64,000 nt of DNA from Hymenobacter jeollabukensis (GCF_005771675.1 NZ_VAJM01000001.1:620001-684000), one strand, 5' to 3'. Positions 7,568-16,280 are shown, numbered from the stretch's first letter. Numbers and translations are program-made. Notes: a model not told the origin generated them from the letters alone.

Positions 7568-8362
7568 ATGGTGCGCAACATTTTTACTTCCCTGCTGGGC
7601 CCGCTGGCCCTGGTTCTGGTGGCTTCGCTGGGGGCCGCGGCCCAAGGCGTGCTCACGTTCACCGAAAAGGCCCACGACTTCAAGCAGGTGGCCGAGGGCA
7701 ACATGGCTACCCACGAGTTCAAGTTCACCAACACCGGTAACCAGCCGGTGGTTATTGCCAACGTGCAGGCCTCCTGCGGCTGCACCACCCCGGACTGGAC
7801 CAAAACGCCCGTACTGCCCGGCAAAACCGGCTTTATCCGCGCCGCCTACAACAGCGCCGGCCGCCCCGGCCAGTTCAACAAGTCGGTGACGGTGACCAGC
7901 AACGCCAAGGAGCCTTCCGTGACGCTCAGCATCACCGGCACGGTGGTCGACAAGGCGGAAATGGCCAAATCCTACAGCGCGGCCGAAATTGCCAAGTCGC
8001 CCAAGCTGACGCTGGACCGCACGACCGTCGACCTGGGTAAGATGGAAACCGGCCAGCAGCCCACGGCCAAGGTGACGGTGAAAAACACCGGCAAGTCGCC
8101 GCTGGACATCAGCTCCGTTTCGTCGGGCTGCTTCTGCGTGACGGCCAAAAGCCTGCCCAAAGGCATTAAGCCGGGCGCGTCGGCCGTCATCGAGCTGCAG
8201 TACGCCCAGCGCCAGGTGGGCCTGATGGCCGATGAAGTCACGCTGCACTCCAACGACATCACCGGCGCCGACGCCAAAGTGGTGCTGAAGGCCTACGTGG
8301 TGCAGAGCCTCAGCCAGCAGAGCATGCTGAAGGAAGGCAACGCCGCGGTGCCCTTCAAGTAA
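7568..8362 (+). CDS. Secreted protein with two DUF1573 domains
   Basis: A 264-aa product from the ATG at 7568. Residues 1-25 form a signal peptide ending near GAAAQG. Two Ig-like repeats follow, each with the DUF1573 pattern: FKQVAEGNMATHEFKFTNTG then ASCGCTTPDW (about 33-80), and VDLGKMETGQQPTAKVTVKN then SSGCFCVTAKSLP (about 155-200). Such ASPM/hydin-type beta domains are very common secreted or periplasmic proteins in Bacteroidota and have no assigned reaction. The CGC and CFC cysteine pairs after each first strand are typical. Upstream in-frame codons (from 7472) overlap the promoter element and are unlikely to be used. Confidence 0.88.
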   Translation: MVRNIFTSLLGPLALVLVASLGAAAQGVLTFTEKAHDFKQVAEGNMATHEFKFTNTGNQPVVIANVQASCGCTTPDWTKTPVLPGKTGFIRAAYNSAGRPGQFNKSVTVTSNAKEPSVTLSITGTVVDKAEMAKSYSAAEIAKSPKLTLDRTTVDLGKMETGQQPTAKVTVKNTGKSPLDISSVSSGCFCVTAKSLPKGIKPGASAVIELQYAQRQVGLMADEVTLHSNDITGADAKVVLKAYVVQSLSQQSMLKEGNAAVPFK

Positions 8363-8571
8363 AGGCCAAGGATTTCACGGATTTTGTGGCTGGAATCGTC
8401 TGGTGTCCCAAACGTCTTCTGCACTCCACGTTTCTTTTCGGCTGATTCTGACGCCGATTCGCTGATTTCCGCCAGTTTTGATGCCACGGCCGCCGGTCGT
8501 GGCATTATTTTTTATGGGCCCTGCTCACGCGCTTCGGCGCCCTGCTTCTCTCCTCTCAACAAGCTTAAGCT

Positions 8572-9063
8572 ATGCGTTTTCCCCTACCCACCCTGCTCCT
8601 GTTTTCGGCCGCGCTGCTCGGCGGCTGCGCCCGCAACGTCCACTCGCCCCGCGCCACGCCGCAGTACGGCCTGCAGGTGCGCGTGAGCCTGCCCCCCATC
8701 ACGCCCGGCACCGACCTCGACGGCGTGCGTGCCACCGTGGAGCTGGTGAACCAGAACGATTTGCCCTTCGTGGTGTCGGACCCGGCCCAGACGCAGGCCT
8801 GCCTGCCGGTGGTGTGGGTAAACGGCCAGGCGTTGCCCTGGGAGCTGCACATGCGCCGCGGCAAGGACCAGCGCATCACCGTGCCGGCCCACGGCAGCGT
8901 CACGCGCACCTACGAGCTGCCCCTGAGCCGCTTCGGTGGGCAGACGCGGCCCAAGTCGCAGGCCGACTACCAGCTGCAGCTATTTTACCACCCACGGGTG
9001 TATTCGCCGGCCGGCAGCTTCGCCCGGGTTATCGAAATTCCAAGCAATCGGTACCGGTTTTAG
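8572..9063 (+). CDS. Predicted lipoprotein, unknown
   Basis: A 163-aa product. Residues 1-19 are a lipoprotein signal with the lipobox LLGGC (Cys19), so the protein is expected on the periplasmic side or outer membrane. The mature part reads as a single beta-sandwich ([45 protein letters not shown]). It resembles the many small Bacteroidota lipoproteins that describe a relative or maximal contribution of a ligand, but I cannot place it in a family. It lies between the DUF1573 gene and ald on the same strand, with spacers of 209 and 182 bp, so it is probably its own unit. Confidence 0.72.
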   Translation: MRFPLPTLLLFSAALLGGCARNVHSPRATPQYGLQVRVSLPPITPGTDLDGVRATVELVNQNDLPFVVSDPAQTQACLPVVWVNGQALPWELHMRRGKDQRITVPAHGSVTRTYELPLSRFGGQTRPKSQADYQLQLFYHPRVYSPAGSFARVIEIPSNRYRF

Positions 9064-9197
9064 GCGGACACGGGCTTGACTGCAACCGCGGCCGAAATGC
9101 CCGGGCAAGCGGTTGGCCTGTTGCGGTTACAGTTGGTTGGCCGCTGCTCAGCGGCCACAAACTAACTGTTGTTCGCCCGCCCGCGCGAAACCTTGCC

Positions 9198-9205
9198 TAT
9201 ATTTG
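9198..9205 (+). promoter_or_regulatory. Probable -7 element (TATATTTG) for ald
   Basis: TATATTTG, an exact TAnnTTTG match, ends 40 bp before the ald start at 9246. The identical octamer precedes the DUF1573 gene. Confidence 0.55.
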
Positions 9206-9245
9206 CCGGCGTTTTCCCCCGTCAACCCATCCCAGCATTTTTCCC

Positions 9246-10376
9246 ATGATCATCGGCGTTCCGAAGGAGATTAAAAACAACGAAAACCGAGTGGGCGTGA
9301 CGCCGGCCGGTGTAGCTGAATTCCGCAAGGCGGGCCATACGGTGTACGTACAAGCCAGCGCCGGCCTCGGCAGCGGCTTCTCCGACGCCGAATACGAGCA
9401 AGCCGGCGCCCTGCTGCTGCCGACCATCGAAGAGGTGTACGCGCAGGCCGAGATGATCGTGAAAGTGAAGGAGCCGATTTCGGAGGAGTACGGTTTGATC
9501 AAGGAAGGTCAGCTGCTGTTCACCTACTTCCACTTTGCTTCGTCGGAAGAGCTGACGCACGCCATGATCGAGCGCAAGGCTACCTGCCTGGCCTACGAGA
9601 CGGTGGAGCTGCCCAACCGCTCGCTGCCCCTGCTGGTGCCGATGAGCGAAGTGGCCGGCCGCATGGCCCCGCAGGAAGGCGCCAAGTACCTGGAGAAGCC
9701 GCTGAAAGGCCGCGGCATCCTGCTGGGCGGCGTGCCCGGCGTGCGCCCCGCCGAAGTGCTCATCCTGGGCGGCGGCGTGGTCGGCACCAACGCGGCGAAA
9801 GTGGCTGCCGGCCTCGGCGCGCAGGTGACCATCATGGACATCAGCCTGAACCGCCTGCGCGAGCTGGACGACATCATGCCCAAGAACGTGGTGACCCAGT
9901 ACTCCAACGACTACAACATCCGCGAAGCCATCAAAACGGCTGACCTCGTGATTGGCGCCGTGCTGATTCCGGGCGCCAAGGCCCCGCACCTCGTCACCCG
10001 CGACATGCTCAAGGACATGAAGTCGGGCGCCGTGGTGGTGGACGTGGCCGTGGACCAGGGCGGCTGCATCGAAACCTGCACCCCGACGACCCACGAAAAC
10101 CCGACCTTCATCATCGACGACGTGGTGCACTACTGCGTGGCCAACATGCCCGGCGCGGTGCCCTACACCAGCACCCTGGCCCTGACCAACGCCACCCTGC
10201 CCTACGCCCTGAAGCTGGCCAACCTGGGCTGGCGCGAGGCCTGCACCCGCGACGCGGCGCTGCGCCTGGGCCTGAACGTGGTGAACGGCGAGGTCGTGTA
10301 CAAAGGCGTGGCCGAAGCCTGGGGCCTGGGCCTGACCAACGTATCGAAGGTGCTGGACCCGGCCTACGTGGCCTAA
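9246..10376 (+). CDS. ald: Alanine dehydrogenase
   Basis: A 376-aa enzyme (family about 371) that interconverts L-alanine with pyruvate and ammonia using NAD(H). The N-terminus [10 protein letters not shown] is diagnostic. Catalytic and substrate residues line up with characterised enzymes: Arg15 (ENRVGVTP), Lys75 (KVKEP) and His96 (FHFAS). The NAD-binding Rossmann motif [20 protein letters not shown] is at about 169-188, and the late block [14 protein letters not shown] is conserved. A much longer open frame begins at 8478, but its first part is the out-of-frame shadow of the lipoprotein gene, and the real start at 9246 follows a good promoter. It could link ammonia with carbon metabolism. 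Confidence 0.97.
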   Translation: MIIGVPKEIKNNENRVGVTPAGVAEFRKAGHTVYVQASAGLGSGFSDAEYEQAGALLLPTIEEVYAQAEMIVKVKEPISEEYGLIKEGQLLFTYFHFASSEELTHAMIERKATCLAYETVELPNRSLPLLVPMSEVAGRMAPQEGAKYLEKPLKGRGILLGGVPGVRPAEVLILGGGVVGTNAAKVAAGLGAQVTIMDISLNRLRELDDIMPKNVVTQYSNDYNIREAIKTADLVIGAVLIPGAKAPHLVTRDMLKDMKSGAVVVDVAVDQGGCIETCTPTTHENPTFIIDDVVHYCVANMPGAVPYTSTLALTNATLPYALKLANLGWREACTRDAALRLGLNVVNGEVVYKGVAEAWGLGLTNVSKVLDPAYVA

Positions 10377-10458
10377 TTTTGAATTGTGAATTAGGAATTA
10401 TGAATTCTGAATTTCGTTTCGGCCCAATTCAGCATTCATAATTCTCAATTCAGAATTA
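10377..10458. repeat. AT-rich intergenic inverted repeat
   Basis: GAATTGTGAATTAGGAATTA with TGAATTCTGAATT on the left is mirrored by AATTCAGCATTCATAATTCT and CAATTCAGAATTA on the right. It starts right after the ald stop and contrasts sharply in base composition with its GC-rich surroundings. It belongs to the class of GAATTATGAATT repeats seen between bacterial genes. Confidence 0.7.
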
Positions 10459-10465
10459 CCTGAAG

Positions 10466-10502
10466 AGCCTTCCCGCCCGACCGTGGCCGGGGAGGCTTTT
10501 TG
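10466..10502 (+). terminator. Probable terminator after ald
   Basis: GCCTTCCC pairs with GGGGAGGC (one G-T pair) around a 14-nt loop, followed by TTTTT. It lies just downstream of the AT-rich repeat. Confidence 0.6.
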
Positions 10503-10524
10503 CTGAACTGCTTTCCTTTTGCTT

Positions 10525-11124
10525 ATGAAAGACATTACCTACATCGGGGCGCCCGTATCCGACGCGGCCACCTTCAAGCTGCTGCCGTTTGATATGCAGT
10601 CGTTTATGCTGCAGAACAACGGCCTGATAGCCTACTACGGCGCGCTGCACATCCGCGGCTGCTGCCAGGAGCCGCTCTGGCACAGCATCCGCGAAACCTG
10701 GGACGGCCCCAACGCTTTCTGGCGCAACTACCGCAACGTGAAGCGCTCCGACCTGCCCTTCGCCGAAGACGCGGTGGGCAACCAGTTCTTGCTGCGCCGC
10801 GGCGAGGTTATCTTCCTCGACGCGGAAACCGGCGAAATTCAGCCCCTGGGCGTCAACTTCACCGGCTTCATCGAGGGCGTGCAGCGCTTCCCCGACAAGG
10901 CCCTGGACCTCGGCCCGGTGGGTCAGTTCATGGAATACGGCGCCCTGCTGCAGCCCGGTGAGCTGCTGGCCATCTACCCGCCGGTGTGCGTGAAGAGCGA
11001 CGACGAGAGCTTCGAGCTGACGCGCATGCCCACGGAAGTGCGTCTGCACTCCCTGGCCCACCTCTACAAGCAGATCATCAAGCTCAAGCCCGGCCAGCAG
11101 ATTCGCCTGCGCAAAGACTACTAG
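10525..11124 (+). CDS. SMI1/KNR4 (SUKH)-like protein
   Basis: A 199-aa soluble protein from the ATG at 10525 (an upstream TTG at 10519 would add two residues). The order of elements fits the SUKH fold: LPFDMQSFMLQNNGLIAYYG near the start (LP..., then a glycine-ended helix), PFAEDAVGNQFLLRRGEVIFLDAETGEI (the D-x-x-GN strand hairpin), then a helix around VNFTGFIEGV. SUKH proteins are often immunity proteins for secreted nuclease toxins, but many are housekeeping. No toxin gene is next to it, so immunity is only a possibility. The assignment is from pattern, not a full-length match. Confidence 0.5.
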   Translation: MKDITYIGAPVSDAATFKLLPFDMQSFMLQNNGLIAYYGALHIRGCCQEPLWHSIRETWDGPNAFWRNYRNVKRSDLPFAEDAVGNQFLLRRGEVIFLDAETGEIQPLGVNFTGFIEGVQRFPDKALDLGPVGQFMEYGALLQPGELLAIYPPVCVKSDDESFELTRMPTEVRLHSLAHLYKQIIKLKPGQQIRLRKDY

Positions 11125-11215
11125 CGGTGAAATGGTGAGCTGGTGAACTGGTGAGTTTGACGTTCGACACACCAGAACATCACTCACCATTTCGCTATTT
11201 CACCATTTCACCTGA
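11125..11215. repeat. Palindromic repeat, same family as the rnpB insert
   Basis: GGTGAAATGGTGAGCTGGTG at the left is mirrored by CACCATTTCGCTATTTCACC and CATTTCACC at the right, forming a long imperfect hairpin with a TTTGACGTTCGACA-type centre. It fills the whole spacer between the SUKH-like gene and the sulfatase gene and shares near-identical blocks with 1191-1268. Confidence 0.75.
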
Positions 11216-13129
11216 ATGCCCTCTCCCCTGCTTTGGCTGCTGCTGCGCCGGTTTTCGCTGCTGCTGGCGGCCTACCTGCTGCTGCGCCTCGGGTTCTACG
11301 CGGCCAACTACGGCGCTTTCGCGGAGGCCTCGGCGGGGCAGACGGTGCTGGCCTTCTGGCACGGCTTCCGGTTCGATTTATCGGCGCTGCTGCTGGTGAA
11401 CGTGCCGTTTATCCTGCTCTCGTTCGTGCCGGGGTACGGGCGGGGCTGGCAGCAACTTCTGCGCGGGCTGTACCTGGTGCTGAATGCGCCGGGCCTGGCC
11501 CTGAACATCATCGACAGCCAGTACTTCAAGTTTATCGGCCGGCGCACCTCCGACGAGCTATTCACCATCACCGGAGACATTGAGCGGCAGGCGGGGCAGC
11601 TTTTCGGGCACTACTGGTTTCTGCTGCTGCCGTGGCTGCTGCTGCTGGGGCTGCTGTGGTACGGCTACCCCATGCCCGGCGCGGCCCCCGCGCCCACGCC
11701 GCGTCCGGTGCTGTGGCGCATGGCCTGGGCCATGTCGGAACTGAGCCTGGTGGCCGCGCTGGCGGTGCTCGGTATCCGCGGCGGGCTGCAGCTCAAGCCC
11801 TTACGACCCGGGCACGCCTTCGTGCAGACGCCGCCCGCCCTCGGCCACGTGGCCCTGAACAGCACCTTCACCTTCATCAAAAGCATTGGGCAGAAGACGC
11901 TGGAGCGGCCGGAATATTTCACCTCAGAGGCCGAGCTGCAGCGGGCCCTGGCGGCCCACTACCCCGCCCCGCGGCCCAATCCGACGCCCGACAACGTGGT
12001 GATTCTGCTGGTGGAAAGCTTCGCGTCGGAGTACAACGGCGTCGAAAACCCGGGGCAGCGCAGCTACACGCCGTTTTTCGATTCGCTGGCCACGAGCCCG
12101 GGGGCGCTGCTGATGCGCGAGCATTACGCCAACGGGCAGCGCTCCATCGAGGCCTTGCCGGCGGTGCTGGCGGGGCTGCCGGCGCTGATGGAGTCGGCCT
12201 TTATCACCTCCAACTTCCAGACCGACGAGCTGCACGGCCTGGGCGAGCTGCTGGGCCGCCGCGGTTACGCCACTTCCGTGTTTCACGGCGCCCAGAACGG
12301 CACGATGGGCTTCAACGTGTTCAGCGGCAAGGCAGGCGTGCAGCAGTACTACGGCCTGGAAGAATACCCCGGCGGCACCCGAAGCCCGGATTTCGACGGG
12401 CACTGGGGCATCTACGACGAGCCCTACCTGCAGTACTTTGCCGGGCAGCTCAGCCGGCAGAAGCCGCCGTTTTTTTCCACGGTCTTCACGCTCACCTCGC
12501 ACGACCCGTTTCCGGTGCCGCCGCAGTACCGGGGCCGCTTCCGGCCCGGCCCGCTGGAAATTCACGCCTCCATCGAGTACACCGACTACGCGCTGCGCCG
12601 CTTTTTCCAGACGGCCAGCCACCAGCCCTGGTACCGCAACACGCTGTTTGTGCTGCTGGCCGACCATACTTCGCAAAGCCAGGCGCCCACCTACCAGAAC
12701 CTGCTCGGCGAGCATAAGACGCCGCTGCTGCTCTTCCACCCCGGCCGCCCGCTGCCCCCGGCCGACGCGCACCGCATCACCCAGCAGGCCGACGTGCCCG
12801 CCACGGTGCTCGACGCCCTGGGCTTCGGGGCCGACAGCCGGCAGCTGCTGCCTTTCGGCTACTCGGTGTTCGATGGGCAGGCGCCCGGCCGGGCGCTGTT
12901 TCTTTCCAACGGCGCGCATTACCTCGTGCACCACGACTACGTGACCGAGCTGACTGCCGATAACCAGGTGCGCCTCTACCCTTACGCCACCCACCAGCTG
13001 CCCGCCCAGCCCCTGCCCCACCCGCCGGCCGCCAAGCTGCAGCGGTACGGCGACGAGCTGCGGGCCGTGACGCAGTACTTCACCAACGGCCTGCTCGACA
13101 ACTCTTTGTACCGCCAGCCGGCGCCGTAG
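11216..13129 (+). CDS. LTA-synthase-like membrane sulfatase/phosphotransferase
   Basis: A 637-aa protein. The first ~190 residues hold about five membrane segments (LLWLLLRRFSLLLAAYLLL, LSALLLVNVPFILLSF, LYLVLNAPGLALNII, WFLLLPWLLLLGLLWYG and a helix at ~175-188). Residues 255-590 form an extracytoplasmic alkaline-phosphatase-fold domain: NVVILLVESFASEY (metal Glu267), NGQRSIEALPAVLAG (Ser310 at the nucleophile position where LtaS has Thr), FHGAQNGTMGF, TLTSHDPF and LLADHTS. Relatives transfer phosphoglycerol or phosphoethanolamine to envelope glycans or lipids. Bacteroidota lack lipoteichoic acid, so a polar head-group transferase is more likely than an LTA polymerase. The start is the only ATG after the repeat. 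Confidence 0.88.
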   Translation: MPSPLLWLLLRRFSLLLAAYLLLRLGFYAANYGAFAEASAGQTVLAFWHGFRFDLSALLLVNVPFILLSFVPGYGRGWQQLLRGLYLVLNAPGLALNIIDSQYFKFIGRRTSDELFTITGDIERQAGQLFGHYWFLLLPWLLLLGLLWYGYPMPGAAPAPTPRPVLWRMAWAMSELSLVAALAVLGIRGGLQLKPLRPGHAFVQTPPALGHVALNSTFTFIKSIGQKTLERPEYFTSEAELQRALAAHYPAPRPNPTPDNVVILLVESFASEYNGVENPGQRSYTPFFDSLATSPGALLMREHYANGQRSIEALPAVLAGLPALMESAFITSNFQTDELHGLGELLGRRGYATSVFHGAQNGTMGFNVFSGKAGVQQYYGLEEYPGGTRSPDFDGHWGIYDEPYLQYFAGQLSRQKPPFFSTVFTLTSHDPFPVPPQYRGRFRPGPLEIHASIEYTDYALRRFFQTASHQPWYRNTLFVLLADHTSQSQAPTYQNLLGEHKTPLLLFHPGRPLPPADAHRITQQADVPATVLDALGFGADSRQLLPFGYSVFDGQAPGRALFLSNGAHYLVHHDYVTELTADNQVRLYPYATHQLPAQPLPHPPAAKLQRYGDELRAVTQYFTNGLLDNSLYRQPAP

Positions 13130-13151
13130 GGCGCAGCCCGGTGACCGGGGC

Positions 13152-13544
13152 TCAGCTGTGGTCTTCGGTGGTCAGCTCGGCCTGAATGGCGCGGATTTCC
13201 TCCCGGTCGATGGGCTTGTGGATGAGGCCGCTGACCAGGTCGTAGGTGCGGGCCTTTTCCATGTCCGACAACGCCAGGGACGACGTCAGGATGTAGATGT
13301 GACACTGGCCCAGCAGGCGGGGGCGGTAAGGCGCCAGGGCTTCGAGAAAGTCCCAGCCGCTCATCACGGGCATGTTCAGGTCCAGAAAGATGACGCGGGG
13401 CGGCACGGGGGCCTGCAGCAGCTCCTCCAAGGCGTCCTCGGCCGATTCGTAGGTGCGAATCTGGCTGGCGAAGTTTTCCAGCCTCAGCAAGGCTTCGGTC
13501 AGGTAATTACCCAGAGAGTCGTCGTCAATCAAATAAATCGTCAT
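13152..13544 (-). CDS. Single-domain response regulator (CheY-like)
   Basis: A 130-aa receiver domain alone. The acidic pocket LIDDDS (5-10), phospho-acceptor Asp55 in FLDLNMPVMSGWDFLE, TSS at ~92-94 and Lys in IHKPIDREE (about 109) are all present. It has no output domain. Its ATG overlaps the stop of the upstream PAS kinase gene by four bases (ATGA arrangement), so the two are translationally coupled and very probably partners. Single receivers of this type in Bacteroidota pass phosphate on, or bind a protein target. Confidence 0.93.
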   Translation of the reverse strand: MTIYLIDDDSLGNYLTEALLRLENFASQIRTYESAEDALEELLQAPVPPRVIFLDLNMPVMSGWDFLEALAPYRPRLLGQCHIYILTSSLALSDMEKARTYDLVSGLIHKPIDREEIRAIQAELTTEDHS

Positions 13545-15400
13545 GCGGCGGGCAAGCGGAACTGCAACGTAAAGGTAGTACCCTGGCCGACTTGGCTGAC
13601 CACCGTCACGCGGCCGCCCATCGATTCAGTGTGCGCTTTCACCAAAAACAGGCCGATGCCCCGACCGGGCACCGCTTGGTTGAAGCGCTGGTAGAGCTGA
13701 AAGGCGTCGGTGCCGGCCCGGCCGGCGTCAAATCCGGCGCCGTTGTCGACCACGTGCAGCGTGACGACGCCCTCAGCGGGCGGCTCGGCGCTGATGGTCA
13801 CGCGCAAGGTGCGCTGCGGTGCCCGGTACTTGATGGCGTTGGCCAGCAGGTTGTAGAAGATGCTGTGGAAATAAGCCCGGCGGCCCAGCACGCGCAGGCC
13901 GGCCGGCAATTCGTTGCGGATTTCGCCGCCGCAGTTGGCCAGGTCTTCCACTAGCAGATCGGTGACTTCGCCCAGCACGTCGGCCAGCACCACGGGCTCG
14001 GGCTCGGCCAGCAGGGCCTGGCCCCGCACCGACAGGATGGTGTTCAGGTCGCGCAGCACCTCGTCGACGCGGCGCAGGCTGGTGTGCAGATGCTCGATGG
14101 CCTGCCCAAACTCGGCCGAGCCGGGCTGCAGGCGGCTCAGCAGCCCGGCGAAGCCCGTGGCATTGGCCAGCGGGGCGCGCAGGTTGTGCGACACGACGTA
14201 AGTGAACTGCTGCAGGTCGGCGTTGTGCTGAAACAGTTCCTGGGCCAGCTGCTGCTGCCGCCGCTCGGCCTCCTTGCGCTCCGAAATATCCTGCATGGCC
14301 CCGATCATGCGCGTGGCCCGACCGGCGGCGTCGCGCAGCAGGTAGCCGCGGTCAAACACGGTGGCCCAGCTGCCGTCGGCGCGCTGAAAGCGGTACTCCT
14401 GCTGCCAGCGGGTGCGCGTGGTGTAGAAAGCCGTGTGGCGCAGGTCGTCGACGGTGCGCGGCGCATCCTCGGGGTGTACGTGCGCCGACCACTGGCGGAA
14501 GGGCGTCGGATTTTGGGCGATATGGTAGCCGAACAGCTCCTCGAAGCCTTCGCCCCAGAACAGCGTATCGGCGGCCACGTCCCAGTCGTAAAGGGCATCG
14601 GTGGTGGCCTTGAGGGCGTAGCGAAACCGCTCGTTGCTGTCGCGCAGGGCGTGCTCGGCCTGCTGCTGCTCGGTCAGGTCGTGCACCACGCCCACCAGCT
14701 GGCTGCACTGCCCGCGGGCGTCGAACACCGGCTTCACGCTCACCTCGCCCACCACCCGGCCCGAGGGGTAGTCCGAGGTTTCGACCCAGCGCACGGGCTG
14801 GCCGGTTTGCGCGACCTGCTGGTAATGCTCCAGCACCAGGCTCAGTGAGGGCTCGGGAATGACCTCCGTCACCAGCCGGCCCACCACCAGCTCGGGGCTG
14901 AGCCCGGTGATGCGCGTAAAGGCGTGGTTGACGAACTGAAAGCGGTACTGGCCCGGCTCTTCCACCTTCAGCACGAAAATCACGTCGGCAATGGTTTCGA
15001 AGATGATGGAGAGCTGCTTTTCGCGCTCCAGAACGGCCGCCGCCGCCGAGGCGCCGGCCGGACGCAGAATGACGCCGGTACCGGCGTCGGCCGTAGGGTG
15101 CAGCGGAAACATGGTCAGGGCAAACCGTACGTGCTGGCCGGCGGCGGTACGCAGACGCACGTGGCAGGTAAGCGTTTCGCCGCTGAGGCCGCGGCGCAGC
15201 ACCGGCAGCATGGCTTCCGCCTCGGCGGGGTCGACCAGGTCTAGCAACGACTGCCCGGGCAGGGCGGTGGGCAAATGGCCGGTCAGGGCCGCGAAGACCT
15301 CATTGCCATGCACGAATTCGCCCCGACCGTTGAGGTAGACCAGGGCTTCGGGCTGCGGCCCGGACTGCGGCTCGAGGGGAGTGAAGTCGCTTTCGACCAT
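13541..15400 (-). CDS. Cytosolic PAS-domain sensor histidine kinase
   Basis: A 619-aa protein with no membrane segment. Three PAS domains are visible: about 12-110 (ALVYLNGRGEFVHGNEVF), 130-255 (FETIADVIFVLKV to GVVHDLTEQQQAE) and 262-385 (RYALKATTDALYDWDV to AMQDISERKEAE). The second and third end in typical PAC segments. A HisKA helix with the phospho-acceptor His in VVSHNLRAPLANATGF follows, then a HATPase domain (NLLANAIKYRAP, VVDNGAGFD, GRGIGLFLVKAHTE, GQGTTFTL). The start at 15400 gives MVESDFTPLEP. The frame stays open to 16117, but that extension runs antisense-like through the neighbouring gene and is a shadow. It pairs with the receiver at 13152-13544. Confidence 0.92.
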   Translation of the reverse strand: MVESDFTPLEPQSGPQPEALVYLNGRGEFVHGNEVFAALTGHLPTALPGQSLLDLVDPAEAEAMLPVLRRGLSGETLTCHVRLRTAAGQHVRFALTMFPLHPTADAGTGVILRPAGASAAAAVLEREKQLSIIFETIADVIFVLKVEEPGQYRFQFVNHAFTRITGLSPELVVGRLVTEVIPEPSLSLVLEHYQQVAQTGQPVRWVETSDYPSGRVVGEVSVKPVFDARGQCSQLVGVVHDLTEQQQAEHALRDSNERFRYALKATTDALYDWDVAADTLFWGEGFEELFGYHIAQNPTPFRQWSAHVHPEDAPRTVDDLRHTAFYTTRTRWQQEYRFQRADGSWATVFDRGYLLRDAAGRATRMIGAMQDISERKEAERRQQQLAQELFQHNADLQQFTYVVSHNLRAPLANATGFAGLLSRLQPGSAEFGQAIEHLHTSLRRVDEVLRDLNTILSVRGQALLAEPEPVVLADVLGEVTDLLVEDLANCGGEIRNELPAGLRVLGRRAYFHSIFYNLLANAIKYRAPQRTLRVTISAEPPAEGVVTLHVVDNGAGFDAGRAGTDAFQLYQRFNQAVPGRGIGLFLVKAHTESMGGRVTVVSQVGQGTTFTLQFRLPAA

Positions 15401-15603
15401 GAGCGGGGTGCCGTGGTTGCGGCGGCACCTAGCCGGAAGGTAGCCGATTTTGGTTCCGATTGGCCTTCGTCGGGCACAAAATAATCCCGCCGGTCCGTGG
15501 TTCGGTACCAATCGGGCGCTTACCAGGCCAGGCAGGTCCGGTCGTGGGCAGCCGGGTATCCTCTGGCCTACCCCCGTTCCAGGCACCAGCGCGGCATCGG
15601 CGG

Positions 15604-16080
15604 CTACGGCCGGGCTACGGCCAGCAGCTCCAGGGCTTCGGCGTAGGTGGGAATAAACGTGAGGGCCTGGGTGGTGCGCTCCAGCGGGTGCACGCGCCAG
15701 CAGTAATGCTGCACGCCGTTCGTCACCAGCATCAGCGGGGCGCCCACGGTCTGGTTGTAGGTGGCAATCTGCATGGTGACGGCCGCCGTCAGCGGCACGG
15801 CGGCGGCTTTGCACTCCACCAGCAGCAGGGGCTGGCCGTCGGGGCCGAGGGCGTGCAGGTCGGTGCGCTTGCGGCGCTGGTTGTAGGTGTGGCCGCGCTC
15901 TAGGCTGATCAGGCCGCGCGGGTAGCCCAGGTGCTCCACCAGGTAATTGACCACGTGCTGGCGCACCCATTCCTCGGGCGTGCACACCACGTTGCGGCGG
16001 CGTAGGCCGTCCCAGATCAGCAGATTTGCGCCGGATTGCGTAAGTTTGTGGGCGAAAGGCGGCAGGTTCAACGCTTGCAT
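15604..16080 (-). CDS. Type I restriction HsdR_N-like protein (PD-(D/E)xK nuclease fold)
   Basis: A 158-aa protein. RRKRTDLHALGPDGQPLLLVECKAAAVPLT carries the D...ExK nuclease triad (Asp in RTDL, then ECK), preceded by TPEEWVRQHVVNYLVEHLGYP, which is the classic HSDR_N opening. It is much shorter than HsdR and has no helicase domain. Stand-alone copies are widespread in Bacteroidota and are not known to be part of a restriction system; no hsdS or hsdM is nearby. I choose the ATG at 16080 because GGAGGTG lies directly before it. A TTG at 16089 would put the start inside the promoter-like element. Confidence 0.85.
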   Translation of the reverse strand: MQALNLPPFAHKLTQSGANLLIWDGLRRRNVVCTPEEWVRQHVVNYLVEHLGYPRGLISLERGHTYNQRRKRTDLHALGPDGQPLLLVECKAAAVPLTAAVTMQIATYNQTVGAPLMLVTNGVQHYCWRVHPLERTTQALTFIPTYAEALELLAVARP

Positions 16081-16086
16081 CACCTC

Positions 16087-16094
16087 CAAAGGTA
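16087..16094 (-). promoter_or_regulatory. Probable -7 element (TACCTTTG) for the HsdR_N-like gene
   Basis: On the minus strand TACCTTTG is followed directly by GAGGTGATG, so the start codon is only 6 bp beyond the element. Transcription would then begin at or beside the ATG, giving a leaderless or nearly leaderless mRNA. Confidence 0.45.
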
Positions 16095-16137
16095 CGGCAC
16101 AAGTCAGGCTCCTGCACCCGCTTTTCGCTTCGCAGAG

Positions 16138-16169
16138 CCGTCGTTCAGCACATGTACGACGGTTTTTTT
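16138..16169 (+). terminator. Possible orphan terminator on the plus strand
   Basis: CCGTCGT (16138-16144) pairs with ACGACGG (16156-16162) and is followed by seven T. The stem is short, and no plus-strand gene ends here. Confidence 0.35.
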
Positions 16170-16188
16170 GTATCCTCTACATTGCTTC

Positions 16189-16280
16189 ATTGTTGAATTG
16201 TCAAATTGTTGGCTGTTCTGTAAACCCGCACCCGGATCTGAGCGAGTCAGCAATTTAACAATGCAACAATCCAACAAGTT
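16189..16280. repeat. AT-rich inverted repeat before the AMP nucleosidase gene
   Basis: TTGTTGAATTGTCAAATTG on the left is mirrored by CAATTTAACAATGCAACAAT and CCAACAAG on the right, around a GC-rich centre. It lies 25 bp before the start codon at 16305, where it could form a 5' leader hairpin. Confidence 0.65.

Noticed and set aside
8478-9245. N-terminal extension of alanine dehydrogenase
   Set aside because: This frame runs out of phase through the lipoprotein gene at 8572 and is Arg/Ala/Pro-rich. The enzyme starts with the family-exact [10 protein letters not shown] at 9246.
10525-11124. Toxin-immunity (polymorphic toxin) locus
   Set aside because: The SUKH-like call alone is not evidence. 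No toxin, LXG, Rhs or secretion-linked gene lies next to it.
11216-13129. True lipoteichoic acid synthase
   Set aside because: The organism is a diderm Bacteroidota with no lipoteichoic acid, and the nucleophile is Ser rather than Thr, so only family-level naming is justified.
15604-16080. Part of a type I restriction system
   Set aside because: No methylase, specificity or helicase gene is nearby. The short stand-alone form is common and of unknown role.
15401-16117. Long N-terminal extension of the PAS kinase
   Set aside because: The extension overlaps the HsdR_N-like gene in another frame and has shadow composition.
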